Shown here piece after piece: positions 5,766-8,430 of a stretch of DNA of 8,430 bases. The notes below the pieces were generated by a model that saw only the letters and a program-made list of their open reading frames with translations, was not told the origin of the DNA and did not search any database. The stretch comes from Chloroflexota bacterium (GTDB taxonomy: Bacteria > Chloroflexota > Anaerolineae > Anaerolineales > Anaerolineaceae): the NCBI GenBank assembly GCA_019136175.1, contig JAGVUS010000087.1, forward strand, positions 1 to 8,430, in the 5' to 3' direction. Position 1 is the stretch's first letter; each line of letters begins with the position of its first letter. The position numbers were made by a program, and so were the translations under genes.

Positions 5766-6332
5766 TTGAAAGTAACTGTTTTTGGCGGCGCAAGAACCAT
5801 TCCGGGCGATTCACTATACGCAGAAGCATACGAATTGGGTTCCCTGCTCGCCAAAGCAGGGCATTCCGTCCTGACCGGTGGATATATTGGGACCATGGAA
5901 GCGGTCTCCCGCGGTGCTGCAGAAGCCGGTGGTCATGTAATTGGCATCACCTGTGATGAAATTGAACGCTGGCGCACAGTTCGCCCCAATCCATGGGTAA
6001 TGGAGGAGCAGCGTTTTTCCACGCTCAATGAGCGCCTGGTTGCGCTGGTTGACCAGGGCGATGCCTACATTGCGCTCAATGGGGGAGCCGGGACATTGGC
6101 AGAAATCTCCATCACATGGAACCGCCTGATCATCAACTCCCTTCCACCGCGCCCCCTCATCCTGCTTGGTGAAGCCTGGCAACAGGTCATTCAAGGATTA
6201 TTTGATCTTCAATCCAATTATATTTCCGCCCCCGACCGGGTGTGGGTGAAATTTGCCTCCACACCACAGGAGGCAGTGCAACAAATCCAAAATCATCAGG
6301 AAAGTAATCAACCATGGCAGATGAAAAATTAA
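5766..6332 (+). CDS. LOG-like family protein (nucleotide phosphoribohydrolase-type, Rossmann fold)
   Basis: This 188-residue protein begins with a Rossmann strand, VTVFGGARTIPGDSLYAEA, followed by LTGGYIGTMEAVSRGA (residues 36-51), the nucleotide-binding glycine stretch of the LOG/YvdD/TIGR00725-type group. Classical LOG proteins have a PGGxGTxxE motif; here residues 105-113 read NGGAGTLAE, keeping the catalytic-type E113 but with Asn for Pro. R90 in NERLVAL fits the second conserved position (the RK of LOG proteins). LOG enzymes cleave a nucleoside 5'-monophosphate to base and ribose 5-phosphate; in plants they release cytokinins, and in bacteria the natural substrate is often uncertain. The start is TTG with a strong AGGAG site. 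The last 19 bases overlap the prolyl-tRNA synthetase gene, so the two are probably translationally linked. Family is firm; substrate is inference. Confidence 0.87.
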   Translation: MKVTVFGGARTIPGDSLYAEAYELGSLLAKAGHSVLTGGYIGTMEAVSRGAAEAGGHVIGITCDEIERWRTVRPNPWVMEEQRFSTLNERLVALVDQGDAYIALNGGAGTLAEISITWNRLIINSLPPRPLILLGEAWQQVIQGLFDLQSNYISAPDRVWVKFASTPQEAVQQIQNHQESNQPWQMKN

Positions 6333-7747
6333 CCCCCCGCAGCGAAAATTATTCCGAGTGGTACAACCAGGTCATTCAACGTGCAGAACTGGCGGATTAT
6401 GCCCCTGTGCGCGGCTGCATGGTGGTACGACCATACGGCTGGGCATTGTGGGAGAATATCCAACAGAGCCTGGACAGGCGGTTTAAAGAAACCGGGCACG
6501 TGAATGCCGCCTTCCCCATGTTCATCCCCATGTCCTTTTTGGAAAAAGAAAAGGAGCATGTTGAGGGTTTTTCGCCCGAGCTGGCAGTGGTGACCATCGG
6601 CGGAGGGGAGGTGTTGGAAGAACCCCTGGTGGTCCGCCCAACCTCCGAGACAATTATCGGGTACATGTATTCCAAATGGGTAAAATCCTACCGCGACCTG
6701 CCAATCCTGATCAACCAGTGGGCAAACGTCGTCCGCTGGGAGATGCGCACCCGGCTGTTCCTGCGAACACTGGAATTCTACTGGCAGGAGGGTCACACTG
6801 CACATGCCACCGCTGCCGAAGCGGAGGAAGAAACCCTGCGCATGTTGGGGATTTATGCCGATTTTGCCATGCAGGATGCTGCCATTCCAGTGATCCCTGG
6901 TCGGAAATCAGCCACTGAGAAATTTGCTGGTGCAGCTGCATCCTACACCATTGAAGCCATGATGGGTGATACCAAGGCACTGCAATCGGGCACTTCGCAT
7001 TTCCTTGGGCAAAACTTTGCCAAAGCATTTGATATCCAGTACCTGGATCAGAACAATGAACTCCAATACTGCTGGACAACCTCCTGGGGTGTTTCCACCC
7101 GCATGGTTGGCGCAATCATCATGACACATGGTGACGACCAGGGGTTGGTTTTCCCACCCCGGCTCGCCCCCATCCAGGCAGTGATCGTTCCCATTTACCG
7201 CAACGAGGAAGAACAGGGCAAGGTCATGCCGGTCGTGGAGAAAATCCGCTCTCAGCTTGCCGCCTTCCGGGTCAAAGTGGATGACCGCACCGAGGTGACC
7301 CCCGGATTCAAGTTCAACGATTGGGAAATGCGCGGCGTTCCCCTGCGAATTGAAATTGGTCCCAAGGATGTGGAAAAAGGAACCGTTGCACTGGCGCGCC
7401 GGGATAAACCCGGCAGGGAAGGCAAGGCGTTTATCAGCCAGGAAAATATTGTCAGCGCCGTCACCGGGTTATTGGATGAAATCCATATCTCACTTTACAA
7501 CCGCGCCCGGGACTTTCGGGATGCCCACATGTACGATCCAAAAGATTACAATGAATTCCAGGAAGTGGTCCAAAATGGCTGGGCATTCTCCTGGTGGTGT
7601 GGCAGCGCAGACTGCGAGACAAAAATCAAGGAAGAGACAAAGGCAACCACCCGCTGCATTCCATTGGATCAGCCTGGCGGAACCGGGAAGTGCATCTATT
7701 GCGGTCAACCTGCAACGGAAAAAACGTATTTTGCCCGGGCATATTAA
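6314..7747 (+). CDS. proS: Prolyl-tRNA synthetase, archaeal/eukaryotic-like type
   Basis: This 477-residue class II synthetase charges tRNA-Pro with proline in the cytoplasm. The N-terminal catalytic core shows motif 1 around AAFPMFIPMSF (65-75), the proline-binding RPTSE (108-112), and motif 2 with R141-W-E143 followed by LRTLEFYWQEGH. Motif 3 lies near TTSWGVSTRMVGAIIMTHGD. The anticodon-binding domain follows from about APIQAVIVPIY. The C-terminal zinc domain has C429, C434, C460 and C463, spaced as I remember them in the Thermus thermophilus enzyme, which is also 477 residues. The chain ends in a Tyr (ARAY), as in that enzyme, where the C-terminal Tyr reaches the active site. It lacks the editing insertion of the E. 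coli-type ProRS. ATG 6314 has AGGAAAG at 6298-6304 and overlaps the LOG-like gene by 19 bases. This enzyme form is found in a scattered set of bacteria. Confidence 0.97.
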   Translation: MADEKLTPRSENYSEWYNQVIQRAELADYAPVRGCMVVRPYGWALWENIQQSLDRRFKETGHVNAAFPMFIPMSFLEKEKEHVEGFSPELAVVTIGGGEVLEEPLVVRPTSETIIGYMYSKWVKSYRDLPILINQWANVVRWEMRTRLFLRTLEFYWQEGHTAHATAAEAEEETLRMLGIYADFAMQDAAIPVIPGRKSATEKFAGAAASYTIEAMMGDTKALQSGTSHFLGQNFAKAFDIQYLDQNNELQYCWTTSWGVSTRMVGAIIMTHGDDQGLVFPPRLAPIQAVIVPIYRNEEEQGKVMPVVEKIRSQLAAFRVKVDDRTEVTPGFKFNDWEMRGVPLRIEIGPKDVEKGTVALARRDKPGREGKAFISQENIVSAVTGLLDEIHISLYNRARDFRDAHMYDPKDYNEFQEVVQNGWAFSWWCGSADCETKIKEETKATTRCIPLDQPGGTGKCIYCGQPATEKTYFARAY

Positions 7748-7759
7748 TTCGAAAGCACA

Positions 7760-8430
7760 ATGCCTGCTGTCAGACTGGATCAATTAAAAGCATCCCTGGT
7801 TGAACTGGGAGCATATTTCGCCCGCCCGGTTCTCTTTCAGCGTGCATTATTGGAGTTGCTGGAGACTTATGCCGATCTGACCTACAAGCCCGGCGATGGA
7901 GTGGCAGCACAACGCCTGGTTCCATCCTATCACGTCCCACCGATTGTGTTGGTTCAATTGGAGCAGGCATTTTACCCCCTGGTTCAACAAAACCCGGATT
8001 CAGCCCTGGCATTGGCGGATCTCCTCTGGCAGAAAGAAAACCTGGAAACCCGCCAGGTTGCCGCCATCCTCCTGGGACAACTTCCATCAAGCCATTTGAA
8101 TCACGTCATTGAACGGTTGTCCGACTGGAGCAGGGAAGAGACGGATACAGTTTATCTGGAGGAACTGTACCACCGGGGAACAGCCCGACTGCGCCGTGAG
8201 GCATCCATTCGACACCTGGAACTGGTCAGTCATTGGATATCCGGACCCAGCCCTTTCCTTCGCAGAATGGGGTTGAGTTTATTGATTCCACTGGTGCAGG
8301 ATTCATCATTCCAAAATCTCCCTGCCGTATTCCGCCTTCTGGACCCGCTGCTTCACTCTCCCCAACCCAGCCTGCAGCCCATTTACATTGATATCATTAC
8401 CACCCTTGCCAGGATCTCGCCCGGTGAAAC
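7760..8430 (+). CDS. Helical-repeat protein, possibly AlkD-like DNA alkylation repair type (3' end outside window)
   Basis: An open frame starts at ATG 7760, 12 bases after the prolyl-tRNA synthetase stop, and runs without a stop to the end of the window (223 codons). It begins MPAVRLDQLKASLVELGAYF. Alpha-helical repeats follow: ALADLLWQKENLETRQVAAI, then ILLGQLP; FLRRMGLSLLIPLVQDSSFQ; and SPQPSLQPIYIDIITTLARI. This pattern fits HEAT-like repeats, and the ETRQVAAILLG and RRMGLSLLIPLV segments recall the AlkD-type DNA alkylation repair family, glycosylases that remove alkylated bases. The Asp and Trp/aromatic residues of AlkD activity cannot be placed with confidence, so a scaffold role is also possible. 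GAAAG at 7751-7755 is a weak ribosome site, so translation may be coupled to proS. The gene is incomplete, not broken. Confidence 0.7.
   Translation, partial: MPAVRLDQLKASLVELGAYFARPVLFQRALLELLETYADLTYKPGDGVAAQRLVPSYHVPPIVLVQLEQAFYPLVQQNPDSALALADLLWQKENLETRQVAAILLGQLPSSHLNHVIERLSDWSREETDTVYLEELYHRGTARLRREASIRHLELVSHWISGPSPFLRRMGLSLLIPLVQDSSFQNLPAVFRLLDPLLHSPQPSLQPIYIDIITTLARISPGE

Noticed and set aside
1..8430. Mobile element, CRISPR array, tRNA or phage/defence island
   Set aside because: I saw no direct repeat array, terminal inverted repeats, transposase or integrase motif, tRNA-like cloverleaf or toxin-antitoxin pair. The MazG-like protein is an isolated housekeeping-type form with no MazE/MazF partner.

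Overview
The window is about 50% GC and densely packed with chromosomal genes. It shows no insertion sequence, phage gene, CRISPR array, tRNA or rRNA. The gene set points to Chloroflexota, most likely an Anaerolineae-type bacterium: a divergent EF-G paralogue, a 477-residue archaeal/eukaryotic-type prolyl-tRNA synthetase with a C-terminal zinc site, a LOG-like protein, a small MazG-like enzyme and a squalene-cyclase-like toroid protein. That assignment is inference from protein style and gene content, since no search was possible.

Left part (1-2840). The 3' end of a PIG-L/LmbE-type deacetylase gene (+) runs into the window and converges on a minus-strand gene for a 356-residue coiled-coil / PH-like / zinc-ribbon protein. 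A 33-bp hairpin between them can terminate transcription, best in the minus direction. Upstream on the minus strand is a 328-residue alpha/alpha-toroid (prenyltransferase/squalene-cyclase-like) protein. Its start lacks a Shine-Dalgarno sequence, and a two-codon mini-ORF with a good one sits just in front of it.

Centre (2840-5183). A divergent intergenic region of about 250 bp carries a near-consensus promoter (TTGACA-N17-TAAAAT) driving a 673-residue EF-G-like translational GTPase. This GTPase has altered G-motifs: Tyr in place of the switch II His, and NKLE in place of NKxD. A perfect 13-bp hairpin with a T-rich tail follows the gene.

Right part (5184-8430). A tight plus-strand run encodes a 71-residue hypothetical protein, a MazG-like nucleotide pyrophosphohydrolase, a LOG-like nucleotide phosphoribohydrolase, prolyl-tRNA synthetase (overlapping the LOG gene by 19 bases) and the 5' part of a helical-repeat protein that may be AlkD-like. 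No promoter was recognised after the hairpin, so this run may depend on read-through from the EF-G-like gene. The themes are translation (EF-G-like, ProRS) and nucleotide clean-up (MazG-like, LOG-like). I see no clear new multi-gene defence or mobile system. The most unusual items are the EF-G paralogue's G-motifs, the start region of the toroid gene, the hairpin abutting the 71-residue ORF, and the coiled-coil/zinc-ribbon protein.
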